A stretch of 64,000 nt of DNA. Source: Fusibacter paucivorans. Lineage in GTDB: Bacteria > Bacillota > Clostridia > Peptostreptococcales > Acidaminobacteraceae. The notes beneath the pieces were generated by a model, which searched no databases, had not been told where the DNA came from, and was given only the letters and a program-made list of their open reading frames with translations. Location: assembly GCF_018390735.1 (NCBI RefSeq), contig NZ_JAHBCL010000006.1, positions 1-64,000 on the forward strand. Direction: 5' to 3'. Position numbers and translations under genes: made by a program. Each line of letters opens with the position of its first letter. Position 1 is the stretch's first letter. Below are positions 55,703 to 63,406 of this stretch, piece by piece.

Positions 55703-56012
55703 TTGTTTTGTATTGGCATTTTTTTAGTCGTAAAACCCTACGAACGCCCTTAAAGTGCTATGTATACGAAAACACTTCCTACAATGTGCCAGATTGCTAA
55801 AAGCCATACCTACAACTAATACCAATAGGCTTAGCCGCCGATAGCAGTACATCATAGACAACACTTGATGACAATCGCTTAATTGAATAGCACTTTGTCA
55901 GTTTAGCTCACGTCCTTAAGGAAGTTGTCTCATCGTCTATCGGCGGTTCATATTTTTCTCTACATGTGTGCGCCGTGCAGCACATTTTCAAACACGATCA
56001 CACCACGCCCTC
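55703..56012. other. Gap containing a possible structured RNA
   Basis: 310 bases after the hydrogenase-chemoreceptor gene without a coding frame that has a ribosome site. A set of nested inverted repeats lies inside (see 55783-55986). No clear terminator directly follows the 55702 stop, though TTTTTTTA occurs within the first 30 bases. Confidence 0.55.
55783..55986 (+). ncRNA. Candidate structured non-coding RNA
   Basis: Nested pairings: AATGTGC (55783-55789) with GCACATT (55980-55986); AAGCC with GGCTT (55801-55832); a 12-bp stem 55833-55844 with 55937-55948 (core CCGCCGATAG); AGACAAC (55856-55862) with GTTGTCT (55924-55930); TGACAA with TTGTCA (55869-55900), holding a GCT/AGC hairpin. On the plus strand it ends with a small TGTGC/GCACA hairpin and TTTT. 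Strand and borders are uncertain, and it matches no RNA family I can name with confidence; the size and long closing helix are loosely like 6S RNA. Confidence 0.35.
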
Positions 56013-56183
56013 TCAGCCTTTATAGTGCTTCACATAAAAAACGCCAAGCATTAAATAAACGAGCGTTAATGCCAGAAAGATAAATCCCAAAAGCACTTTC
56101 CCGCCGATAAAATATAAGACAGATGATATGCCAAATAATATGCCCGCTAAAAACTGTATCACAATTGTCGCATTTCGCCGCAT
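56013..56183 (-). CDS. Small two-helix membrane protein
   Basis: 56 residues: two membrane helices (VIQFLAGILFGISSVLYFI and GFIFLALTLVYLMLGVFYV) joined by a GGK turn. GAGGGTG lies 5 bases before the ATG. It follows the HAD phosphatase gene by 10 bases in the same direction, so it is the last gene of that operon. Function unknown. Confidence 0.75.
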   Translation of the reverse strand: MRRNATIVIQFLAGILFGISSVLYFIGGKVLLGFIFLALTLVYLMLGVFYVKHYKG

Positions 56184-56193
56184 CACTTCACCC

Positions 56194-56841
56194 TCACATC
56201 TTTGTTAACAGTCGCTCAAGTGCGTTAAGATCCTCTACAATCCAAGCCGCACCCGCTGTATTCAATTCTTCATAACCGCCATAGCCATAAGTCACACCAA
56301 CACATTTTAATCCGGCTTTCCGTGCACCAATGACATCGTGTTCTCGATCACCAACCATAACGGCCTGTTCTCGATCATCACATCGAAGTAATTGAAGCGT
56401 CGCTTCGACCACTTCATCTTTATGGGTTCGCGTACCGTCAAGATTACTGCCGACGATCACTTCAAAGTACTGCGCCAGATTAAAATGCTCAAGAATACGC
56501 TCTGCAAACGGCGTCGGCTTTGACGTCGCAACCGCCAATACTTTGCCAGTCTTTTTTAGCCTTTCCAACAACTGTTCAATGCCCTCATACGCAAAATTAT
56601 CAAGCATCCCTGAATCTTTAAAATATGTACGATAATGCTCAATCGCTTGAAGCGCCTCTGATTCTGTCATGCCATAAAAAGTCATAAACGATTCCTTCAA
56701 CGGCGGCCCAATAAAATGCGTCAGTGTTTCAGGATCGACGTCTGTGTCAATCATACGCTTGAGTGCATAGGCTACCGATTTGGTGATTCCCGCTTTGGGG
56801 TCTGTTAAAGTACCGTCCAAATCAAATAAAATATATTGCAA
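56194..56841 (-). CDS. HAD phosphatase, phosphoglycolate phosphatase-like
   Basis: 215 residues from a TTG start (AATGGGGTGA upstream). Motif I ILFDLDGTLTDPKAG, motif II VATSKPT, and motif IV MVGDREHDVIGARKAG. Length and cap match the Gph/PpaX group. The substrate could be phosphoglycolate, pyrophosphate or another small phosphate ester. Confidence 0.88.
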   Translation of the reverse strand: MQYILFDLDGTLTDPKAGITKSVAYALKRMIDTDVDPETLTHFIGPPLKESFMTFYGMTESEALQAIEHYRTYFKDSGMLDNFAYEGIEQLLERLKKTGKVLAVATSKPTPFAERILEHFNLAQYFEVIVGSNLDGTRTHKDEVVEATLQLLRCDDREQAVMVGDREHDVIGARKAGLKCVGVTYGYGGYEELNTAGAAWIVEDLNALERLLTKM

Positions 56842-56956
56842 TGGTTCACCCCATTTCTTTATTTCTGCTTTTTTTGTCGCATTACTGTTTTATTCATTTG
56901 CCGTTTCGCTGTTTTCTCATTCCTAAGCTCGCATTGAGGCTAACTGTATTTCGCCG

Positions 56957-57664
56957 TTAGCGTGAAAGCTGCATAAAGCGCTTCAATAGTTCCCGCCCTG
57001 TCCTGAGGTTCCCATCCGCTTCTGATAATGCATCTGCTTGTATACGCTTTACACAGCGTTTATCTTCCAGCCTTGCAATACCGTTTTTAATCACTTCATC
57101 TGTGAACTCGGGATGAAACTGAAATCCATAAATATTGGCTCCCCATTTAATAATGTGATTAGGCTCATAATCACTGCTCCCGAGGCAAACCGCCGTCTCT
57201 GGATAAGCTAAAACACTCTGCGTGTGCGCCACATAGCCGGCAAAACGCTTTGGAATCCCTGCGAAGAGGGGATCGTTTACGCCCGCTTCATTTAACGCAA
57301 CTACTGACGTTCCCATTTCTGTTCCCATCGGATGGTCGCCTACTGAACCGCCAAAAGCCATCGCCAGCATCTGATGTCCAAAGCAAATACCTAAAATCGG
57401 CACACCTGCTGCCGCGGCATTTCTAAGCCACGCCTCTGTTTGCAGCATCCACGGCATGCGTTCTGTCGCCATGCTGAGCGATCCCGTGACAATTACCCGA
57501 TCAACTGCCGAAAACGCGTTTGGAGGCACTTCACCTTCAAAGACATTACAGATTTTTATATGCCTATTGCCAACAACTGCTTGGAACATATCACTAAAAT
57601 CAGGGCCTTTTTTCAGTATGTACTCATTCGTGTGCCCCGTTTGAATAATCAATGTTTGCTTCAT
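56957..57664 (-). CDS. Class I glutamine amidotransferase-like protein
   Basis: 235 residues. Nucleophile elbow ILGICFGHQMLAMAFGG (Cys) and C-terminal FQFHPEFTDEV (His, Glu) give a complete triad. It resembles stand-alone GATase1 proteins related to GMP synthase or gamma-glutamyl hydrolases; no synthetase partner is adjacent. Substrate unknown. Confidence 0.86.
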   Translation of the reverse strand: MKQTLIIQTGHTNEYILKKGPDFSDMFQAVVGNRHIKICNVFEGEVPPNAFSAVDRVIVTGSLSMATERMPWMLQTEAWLRNAAAAGVPILGICFGHQMLAMAFGGSVGDHPMGTEMGTSVVALNEAGVNDPLFAGIPKRFAGYVAHTQSVLAYPETAVCLGSSDYEPNHIIKWGANIYGFQFHPEFTDEVIKNGIARLEDKRCVKRIQADALSEADGNLRTGRELLKRFMQLSR

Positions 57665-57776
57665 TTACGCCGTTTCCACCTTTTCATCAATTTGCCGACA
57701 GCTGTCACTTCAAATATCATTTAATTTCTTCAAATACAACGGCTGCATGGCAGCGTTTCTTATCTGATCTTTTTGC

Positions 57777-58130
57777 TTATCGTAAGTTTTTTTGCTGTTT
57801 TTGACTTAATTTGCTCAGTACCAACTCATAAGAATCGGCGATCATTTCTTGCATTGTTGTCACCGGAACATCACCGTTTAAATCAATCGAATTCCATAAT
57901 CGCTTGTTCATATAATAGCCAGGATAGATATCCTTATATTTTTCTCTGAGTACGACCGCTTCCACTGGATCGCTTTTTAAGGTTATAATGCTTCGCTTCG
58001 CCTTGTCTTCACCGATCATGGCAAACATTTTACCGCCAATAAAATAGCGCGTCGCCTCCCATTCCGGCTGGTAATCTTTTGTCGCGTTTTTTAACGACAG
58101 ACAATATGCATCAATCCATTCATGTGTCAT
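57777..58130 (-). CDS. MmcQ/YjbR family protein
   Basis: 117 residues. FIGGKMFAMIGED, ITLKSDPVEAVVLREKY, PGYYMNKRLWNSIDL and the C-terminal helix are the family pattern (CyaY-like fold, often called DNA-binding). Role not established. Ribosome site GGAGGGATC. Confidence 0.88.
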   Translation of the reverse strand: MTHEWIDAYCLSLKNATKDYQPEWEATRYFIGGKMFAMIGEDKAKRSIITLKSDPVEAVVLREKYKDIYPGYYMNKRLWNSIDLNGDVPVTTMQEMIADSYELVLSKLSQKQQKNLR

Positions 58131-58195
58131 TCGATCCCTCCAAACTTATGTGCCCTAACGATGATAAAACCGTCATTCGCTATGCGGCGGTATCA

Positions 58196-58621
58196 TCATA
58201 GTGTTTTCTTTAAAAAATAGCGCTTCACATCATCTTCATATCCATTTAGAATTCCAAACGTTTCAAAGCCATTTGCAAGATAAAAATCAGGCGCCTGAAA
58301 ACTGAATGTATCTAAATGGATAAAGGTACATTTTGCCTCTCTCGCAAACGCCTCTGCCGATTCGAGAAGCGCCTTGCCGTATCCTGCACCTCTGCAGGTT
58401 TCTTCAATCCACAAGATATCAATAAAAAGGCAGCCGCGATAAGCCTTTCCAAGCATGCCGCCATACACTTTAGAATCGTCATCCATCAATACTAGTCTGA
58501 GCGGCAGGCTGTAAAAAGGCTGCAACGTTGGCGCCTGTCTTTGATTATAAGCAAAGAGCCCTTCACGAATAGCCTCGTCAAAACGATCATCTGTCGGTAC
58601 CTGAATATGCATTGATTCCAT
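58196..58621 (-). CDS. GNAT-family N-acetyltransferase
   Basis: 141 residues from the ATG at 58621 (AAGGATGG upstream). The substrate strand MLGKAYRGCLFIDILWIEE, then CRGAGYGKALLESAEAFA (acetyl-CoA site), FQAPDFYLANGFETFGIL. Closest in look to YncA/antibiotic-type small acetyltransferases; substrate unknown. Confidence 0.85.
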   Translation of the reverse strand: MESMHIQVPTDDRFDEAIREGLFAYNQRQAPTLQPFYSLPLRLVLMDDDSKVYGGMLGKAYRGCLFIDILWIEETCRGAGYGKALLESAEAFAREAKCTFIHLDTFSFQAPDFYLANGFETFGILNGYEDDVKRYFLKKTL

Positions 58622-58736
58622 CAACTGCCATCCTTTCTCGTCACCATCTCACAGCATCACTCACCTATTATAGAATCACCTATAACACAACCCACTTCAT
58701 GCCAGCACCACTGCTTGGCAGTCATTATCCAAGCCT

Positions 58737-59120
58737 CTATTTTAACGGTCGTCCGCACGAGGGACAAAACGTGTAACCATGTTTTAATTTTTTACCGCAG
58801 TATGGGCAAAAGTGTACTTCAACTTCAGCGCCTTCCATATGGTCCGTCTGAACTGCTTTGCGCTTCGGATGATTCTCTTCTTCATCGTCCGTAATATCGT
58901 ATAAGGACATACGCTTTTTACCGGTTGTATTCTTCATGTGATAAATAAATTGTACAACACCTAAGATGATAAAGAGAATCCCAAAAAACACCATTGGATT
59001 ACGAACACCAAAAGGCGTCGCAGCAACCGTAAACGTCCAAAAAATACCAAAGATGATGGCGACGATTGAACCTACTGCACTCATTGCAGACGGCCCTCTG
59101 CCTGGTTTAATATGCCTCAT
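58737..59120 (-). CDS. Membrane protein with C-terminal zinc ribbon
   Basis: 127 residues. Two membrane helices (about 13-32 and 42-60), a charged linker, and a zinc ribbon CPYCGKKLKHGYTFCPSCGRPLK at the C-terminus. Function unknown. Ribosome site GAGGAGG. Confidence 0.8.
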   Translation of the reverse strand: MRHIKPGRGPSAMSAVGSIVAIIFGIFWTFTVAATPFGVRNPMVFFGILFIILGVVQFIYHMKNTTGKKRMSLYDITDDEEENHPKRKAVQTDHMEGAEVEVHFCPYCGKKLKHGYTFCPSCGRPLK

Positions 59121-59254
59121 ATAATTGTTGCCTCCTCATTATATGCAATCAGTTAAAGTCTTACTTTTCATTATAGCATTTTTGCCGTCTTGCGCCTTAT
59201 GAAATTATTGTCATCTCTCGCACTGATGATCAATATGGCAATTGCCTCAATTGC

Positions 59255-59296
59255 AAAAAAAGAGGAGGGGATCGCGTGATGAATCGCGATCCCCTC
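59255..59296 (-). terminator. Terminator of the KdgT/UxaA/DRE-TIM operon
   Basis: 12-bp perfect GC-rich stem (GAGGGGATCGCG with its complement, 8-base loop) followed on the minus strand by CTC and seven T. It is about 115 bases after the stop of the last gene. The rest of 59121-59413 shows no gene. Confidence 0.85.
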
Positions 59297-59413
59297 AGGC
59301 AAGTATTAGGTTTATCAGAAATTTTCTTGTAAGTCTTTTCATGATGCATACAAGCACTGTCAAACAATGCGTTTATTACATCTTAAAATTTGTAAGGCTT
59401 CAAAAGAAACGGC

Positions 59414-60625
59414 TTAGCGATATGCTTCAATAAGCGTCATAAAGTCTGATTCATTTAAGAGTCCATTTTTCTTGTACGCCGTTAATTTGATCTGATCAAG
59501 CAATGCAATTTTTTCTGTTTCGTTAAGTTTAACATTACACTTATCAAGCCAGTATTCGATAGATGGCGCCCCACTGTGTTTGCCTAAGACAATTTCTGTC
59601 GCTTGATGACCTGTTAATTCCGGCAAGTATGGACTGACCAGCAACGGATTGTCATTTTTAACATTTTGGAACCAGCCTGCAACAATACCGGATTCGATTT
59701 TAAAAATATCGTCGCCAACAATACCGCGATTGGGTCTGACCGGGAAATTCACCATGCTTCTAAAGAGTTTTGAAAGCGGATAAATCTCATCGTATTTGAG
59801 CCCGAGATCAATCCCATACATGGTCAGAAGTGAAAGGGCGATATCTTCGTATGAAGCATTGCCGGCACGCTCGCCTGCCGCGGAAATCGTTGTGTGTACA
59901 ACATCGGCTCCTGCTGCAAGACCCATGATACTGTTGGCGCTTCCCAGACCATAGTCATCATGGAAATGCAATTCAACAGGTTTTTGAATGCGCTTTTTGA
60001 CGACATCTACCAAGTAAGGCACCGTATGCGGCGCCAGTCCGCCTAAGGTATCCACAATTGCCAGCGCATCCATATGCCCTTCTGTCGCAACCCTCTCGAT
60101 GAGTTTTAAGACCCAGTCAATGTTCGCACGGCTCATATCAATCGGAAAGAACACGGTATATAATCCAGCTTCTTTAGCTGCCGTCGTCGCTTTGATGGAA
60201 AGTTCAATCGCTTTTTCCAAAGACCAGCCATATGCTTCTGTAATCATCTGTTCATTGGAAGGAATTTCGATGACGAGACCCGATACGCCACAATCAGCCG
60301 CACGCTTGACATCTTCTACCATACATCTTGCAAAGCCAAAAATTTCAGGCCCCATATTCATTTTGACAATGGTCTTGATGGCATCCGAATCCGCTTTAGA
60401 CACCGCCGGCATGCCGGCTTCAATTCTGTGAATTCCGGTTTCGGCCATTTTTTCTGCGAGTCTAATTTTTTGCTCTGTATTCATAATAAGTCCCGCTTGT
60501 TGCTCGCCATCCCGCAAGGTGACGTCGTGAATTTTTATCTGATCCTGAAAGTTAAATTGTTTTGCCACCTCATCGAGATGATTCCACTGGCTCGTATACC
60601 ATTTGTCCGAATGCCATTTTTCCAT
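59414..60625 (-). CDS. DRE-TIM metallolyase / 2-isopropylmalate synthase-like enzyme
   Basis: 403 residues. IKIHDVTLRDGEQQAG is the metal and substrate motif; HFHDDYGLGSANSIMGLAAGAD replaces the usual HxHND; GERAGNAS and LGKHSG are kept. The regulatory LeuA domain is absent. The canonical SGIHxDG reads ESGIVAGW, so acetyl-CoA handling may differ. Homologs condense acetyl-CoA with 2-oxo acids or split such adducts. In an operon with a UxaA-type dehydratase, its substrate could be a 2-keto-3-deoxy acid (inference). Ribosome site GGAGG. Confidence 0.85.
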   Translation of the reverse strand: MEKWHSDKWYTSQWNHLDEVAKQFNFQDQIKIHDVTLRDGEQQAGLIMNTEQKIRLAEKMAETGIHRIEAGMPAVSKADSDAIKTIVKMNMGPEIFGFARCMVEDVKRAADCGVSGLVIEIPSNEQMITEAYGWSLEKAIELSIKATTAAKEAGLYTVFFPIDMSRANIDWVLKLIERVATEGHMDALAIVDTLGGLAPHTVPYLVDVVKKRIQKPVELHFHDDYGLGSANSIMGLAAGADVVHTTISAAGERAGNASYEDIALSLLTMYGIDLGLKYDEIYPLSKLFRSMVNFPVRPNRGIVGDDIFKIESGIVAGWFQNVKNDNPLLVSPYLPELTGHQATEIVLGKHSGAPSIEYWLDKCNVKLNETEKIALLDQIKLTAYKKNGLLNESDFMTLIEAYR

Positions 60626-60639
60626 TTTCGTCCTCCATA

Positions 60640-61800
60640 CTAAATAAATCTACATATTCTGTCGATGCATATATCCGAGAAGCCATATGTCTCTGCCTTG
60701 GTCAACTTGCCGTTAACCACGGTCATCAGCTCATCGAACAAGTATTTTCCCGCATCATCAATCGTTGTTTCACCAGAAATGATGCCGCTGACATCGCAAT
60801 CCATGTTGTCTTGCATCATTTCGAATGTGCCGTGATTACCTGTGATCTTAATCACAGGTGCCAGTGCATGCCCTGTTGGCGTTCCTCTACCAGTCGTAAA
60901 GGCAATCACTTGACACCCACCGGCAATCATTGCCGTAACCGACGCAATATCATAACCGGGTGTATCCATGATAATAGCACCTTGTTTCGTTGGCGTATCC
61001 GCATATGCAAGCACCTCAACGACCGGGCGCGTACCGCCTTTATAAATACATCCAAGCGATTTTTCTTCAATGGTCGAAAGACCACCATCCTTATTGCCTG
61101 GTGTTGGCTGACCCGTTCGAAGGTCTTGACCGACGCCGGCGAGATGCGTTTCGAAATCTTTACAAATCTGAATGATTTGATCGTGGATTGCCGGTGTTGC
61201 ACCGCGCTTTGCCAAGATATGTTCTGCACCTATAAATTCAGGCGTTTCACTCATAATCGTCGACGCACCCATATCCACGAGTTGATCACTCAAAAATCCT
61301 ACGGCAGGATTCGCCGCCAAACCCGATGTTGCATCTGACCCACCACATTCAATGCCCATCATTAATTTTGAGATGGGAACGGAAACGCGTACCTGCATTG
61401 ATGCCTGTTCTGCCATTTCACGAGCAGCCTTTACTGCTTTTTCAATTGTTTTCACCGTACCGCCTTCTTCCTGAATGCCAAAAGAGACAACCGGCTTATT
61501 CGTAACAGCTTGAATAGAAGCTTTCACACTTTTATGCGAATGATTTTCACAGCCGAGGCCGATGACGACAACGCCAAAGACATTTGCATTCGATGCAAAA
61601 CCTTTTAATACGCGTTGTGTAATGTCCTCATTGCCCTTGACTTCTGCACAGCCCACTTGATTAATGATATTGACACATCCCTTAACTTGTGAGGTAACAA
61701 TACGGCAAGTCTCACTGGCACATGCACATGTCGGCAAAATGAGAACGTGATTCCTAACGCCTACTTTGCCGTCTTCTCTTACATAGCCCATAAACTCCAT
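60640..61800 (-). CDS. UxaA-type dehydratase, large (C-terminal) subunit
   Basis: 386 residues. FMGYVREDGKVGVRNHVLIL, then GIECGGSDATSGLAANPAVG and FTTGRGTPTGHALAPVIKITGNH belong to the altronate/galactarate dehydratase and sulfolactate-lyase family, which uses Fe2+. The N-terminal SAF domain is a separate gene 4 bases upstream, as in SuyA/SuyB and split UxaA enzymes. It removes water (or sulfite) from a hydroxy-acid. Ribosome site GAGGTAACG. Confidence 0.9.
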   Translation of the reverse strand: MEFMGYVREDGKVGVRNHVLILPTCACASETCRIVTSQVKGCVNIINQVGCAEVKGNEDITQRVLKGFASNANVFGVVVIGLGCENHSHKSVKASIQAVTNKPVVSFGIQEEGGTVKTIEKAVKAAREMAEQASMQVRVSVPISKLMMGIECGGSDATSGLAANPAVGFLSDQLVDMGASTIMSETPEFIGAEHILAKRGATPAIHDQIIQICKDFETHLAGVGQDLRTGQPTPGNKDGGLSTIEEKSLGCIYKGGTRPVVEVLAYADTPTKQGAIIMDTPGYDIASVTAMIAGGCQVIAFTTGRGTPTGHALAPVIKITGNHGTFEMMQDNMDCDVSGIISGETTIDDAGKYLFDELMTVVNGKLTKAETYGFSDICIDRICRFI

Positions 61801-61804
61801 AACG

Positions 61805-62101
61805 TTACCTCATTTCCTTATCATAATCTCGGGGGAGACTCTCAATGTTAAGATGAGAGACATAAGCGCCCTTGGTAATCTTTTGCAGGGATGCGCCAAT
61901 AATTTCGCCGTATTTGACAATTGGCGATTGTTCTGCAATATCTTCAATGGCAACCTTATTCCACGCCGGGATGGCTTCTATAGCATTAATGCTTTTCAGT
62001 TTGTTATCGAAAAAAAAGATAACGGCCTCCCCAGCAGCAATATCTTGTGTTGCTGTCACGACATTGTCGCGCTGATTTAGTAATACTGTGTTGGTCTTCA
62101 T
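61805..62101 (-). CDS. UxaA-type dehydratase, small (SAF-domain) subunit
   Basis: 98 residues from the ATG at 62101; an upstream ATG at 62119 lacks a ribosome site. LLNQRDNVVTATQDIAAGEAV and IPAWNKVAIEDIAEQSPIVKYGEIIGA are the SAF/UxaA N-domain pattern, with the later YVSHLNIES loop. It partners with the large subunit directly downstream. Confidence 0.88.
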   Translation of the reverse strand: MKTNTVLLNQRDNVVTATQDIAAGEAVIFFFDNKLKSINAIEAIPAWNKVAIEDIAEQSPIVKYGEIIGASLQKITKGAYVSHLNIESLPRDYDKEMR

Positions 62102-62147
62102 TTTTCTTTTACACTCCATTTTTTTGGGATGACTGTGTGTACTGATT

Positions 62148-63146
62148 TTAAGCTTCGCTGACTTTCGTTTTTTTCATGAACCTCTCTTCAAAATCTGACA
62201 TGCCGGTTTTCACTGATCCAAACCGTTTGGCGACAAAAGTGGTAATAACCGGTGTTAAGAGCGTCGTTACAATTACCGCAGCTGCAATTTGTGTTGTCGC
62301 CACTTCAACCAATGGTGCCATAGCGGGAACCGCCAACGCAACAGCTGCCGGCGTCGCTACCGAATTGCCTGCCGCACTCGAAGCCGCAGCTGCAGCATAG
62401 CCCGGACGGCGATTGATGTAGCGATCTGCGAAAAACATCGGAATACCGCTAACGAAAACGACTAATAATCCGAGCAGTACACCTGAAGCACCTGCACTTA
62501 CAACATTTGTGAGCTTAATGCCGGCACCGAGGCCAAAAGCAAAAAACGGAATGAGCAACGAGACACCCGGTGTTAAAAATGTTTTGATTTTCGGATCGAG
62601 ATTACCGAGCAAACAACCGAAGAGAATTGGGGAAATTGCAGCAAACAGACTCATGAAAGGTATATTTGCCATCCCTGTAGCACCTAATGCCACCAATGTT
62701 AAAAACGGTCCATCATTGATATTCATAACAGCCTGTGATGCAATGTCTGTCGAATCACCGTATTCGCTGGCGAGCGCCATAAAAAGGCCGCCATTTGAAT
62801 TTGTCACACTGCTGATAATAGCCAGTGTTGAAATGCCCATGAAACCAGCTGGACCCGTAACACGTCCAACGATGTAGCCAAACAAGGCACCTGCAATAAA
62901 TTTGGTGATCAATAAGACGCCGCCGCGTTTGATCGCCGCCGGAGCATTTTTAAAATCAATTTGCGCCCCTACGCAAACCAGAAAAAATGCAATGGCAGGC
63001 GTCGCTGCTGCCTTTGAAAAATACGCACTATGCAGGCCGCCAAGTTCCAATACCTGCGGCAAAAAAGTGTTGAGCAGTGAACCAATCAGAAGCGGTATAA
63101 CCATTAGGCCACCCGGCACCCTCTTGACGTTATCCAATATGTTCAT
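62148..63146 (-). CDS. KdgT-type 2-keto-3-deoxygluconate permease family transporter
   Basis: 332 residues from the ATG at 63146 (AAGGATGG 8 bases upstream); an earlier ATG at 63158 overlaps the ribosome site. VKRVPGGLMVIPLLIGSLLNTF, about ten membrane helices and GYAAAAASSAAGNSVATPAA are family hallmarks. Known members import keto-deoxy sugar acids by proton symport. First gene of the operon, so the pathway substrate is likely a sugar acid or related hydroxy-acid. Confidence 0.92.
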   Translation of the reverse strand: MNILDNVKRVPGGLMVIPLLIGSLLNTFLPQVLELGGLHSAYFSKAAATPAIAFFLVCVGAQIDFKNAPAAIKRGGVLLITKFIAGALFGYIVGRVTGPAGFMGISTLAIISSVTNSNGGLFMALASEYGDSTDIASQAVMNINDGPFLTLVALGATGMANIPFMSLFAAISPILFGCLLGNLDPKIKTFLTPGVSLLIPFFAFGLGAGIKLTNVVSAGASGVLLGLLVVFVSGIPMFFADRYINRRPGYAAAAASSAAGNSVATPAAVALAVPAMAPLVEVATTQIAAAVIVTTLLTPVITTFVAKRFGSVKTGMSDFEERFMKKTKVSEA

Positions 63147-63195
63147 AACGCTAACCATCCTTTTTTTGAGTATTTAGAATAAACATTTGACCGGT

Positions 63196-63211
63196 CGATA
63201 TTTGAATATCG
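63196..63211. promoter_or_regulatory. Palindrome overlapping the sigma-54 promoter
   Basis: Perfect CGATATTTGAATATCG (7-bp arms, 2-base centre), ending on the first base of the -12 element and reaching to about +1, next to a GACCGGTC palindrome (63188-63195). It is well placed for a repressor that blocks transcription start, or for DNA melting; no repressor gene is nearby. Confidence 0.45.
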
Positions 63212-63225
63212 CAATTCTCGTGCCA
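63211..63225 (-). promoter_or_regulatory. Sigma-54 promoter of the KdgT operon
   Basis: Minus-strand TGGCACGAGAATTGC, which matches the consensus TGGCACG-N4-TTGC at every position. It lies about 65 bases upstream of the permease ATG. The adjacent sigma-54 activator gene is its likely partner. Confidence 0.92.
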
Positions 63226-63347
63226 ACTGTCTAAAAAACACCTTTTGAATCCCTGCCATCCCATGCTGAAACCATTCAAAACACAATTCTTTATTTAAAT
63301 ATACACGACTTGCCCACGCATCAATCAGCAATGGGTAAGGCTATCAT

Positions 63348-63385
63348 AAAAAAACGGCAGCTATGGTATTCTGCCATAGCTGCCG
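63348..63385 (-). terminator. Terminator of the sigma-54 activator gene
   Basis: Perfect 12-bp stem (CGGCAGCTATGG and complement) followed on the minus strand by seven T, about 20 bases after the stop codon. Confidence 0.9.
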
Positions 63386-63406
63386 CTGTATATTGCTACA
63401 GTTATC

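Noticed and set aside
55835-55946. Terminal inverted repeats of a small mobile element
   Set aside because: The 12-bp arms enclose further nested pairing, there is no flanking target duplication, and no transposase remnant; an RNA structure fits better.
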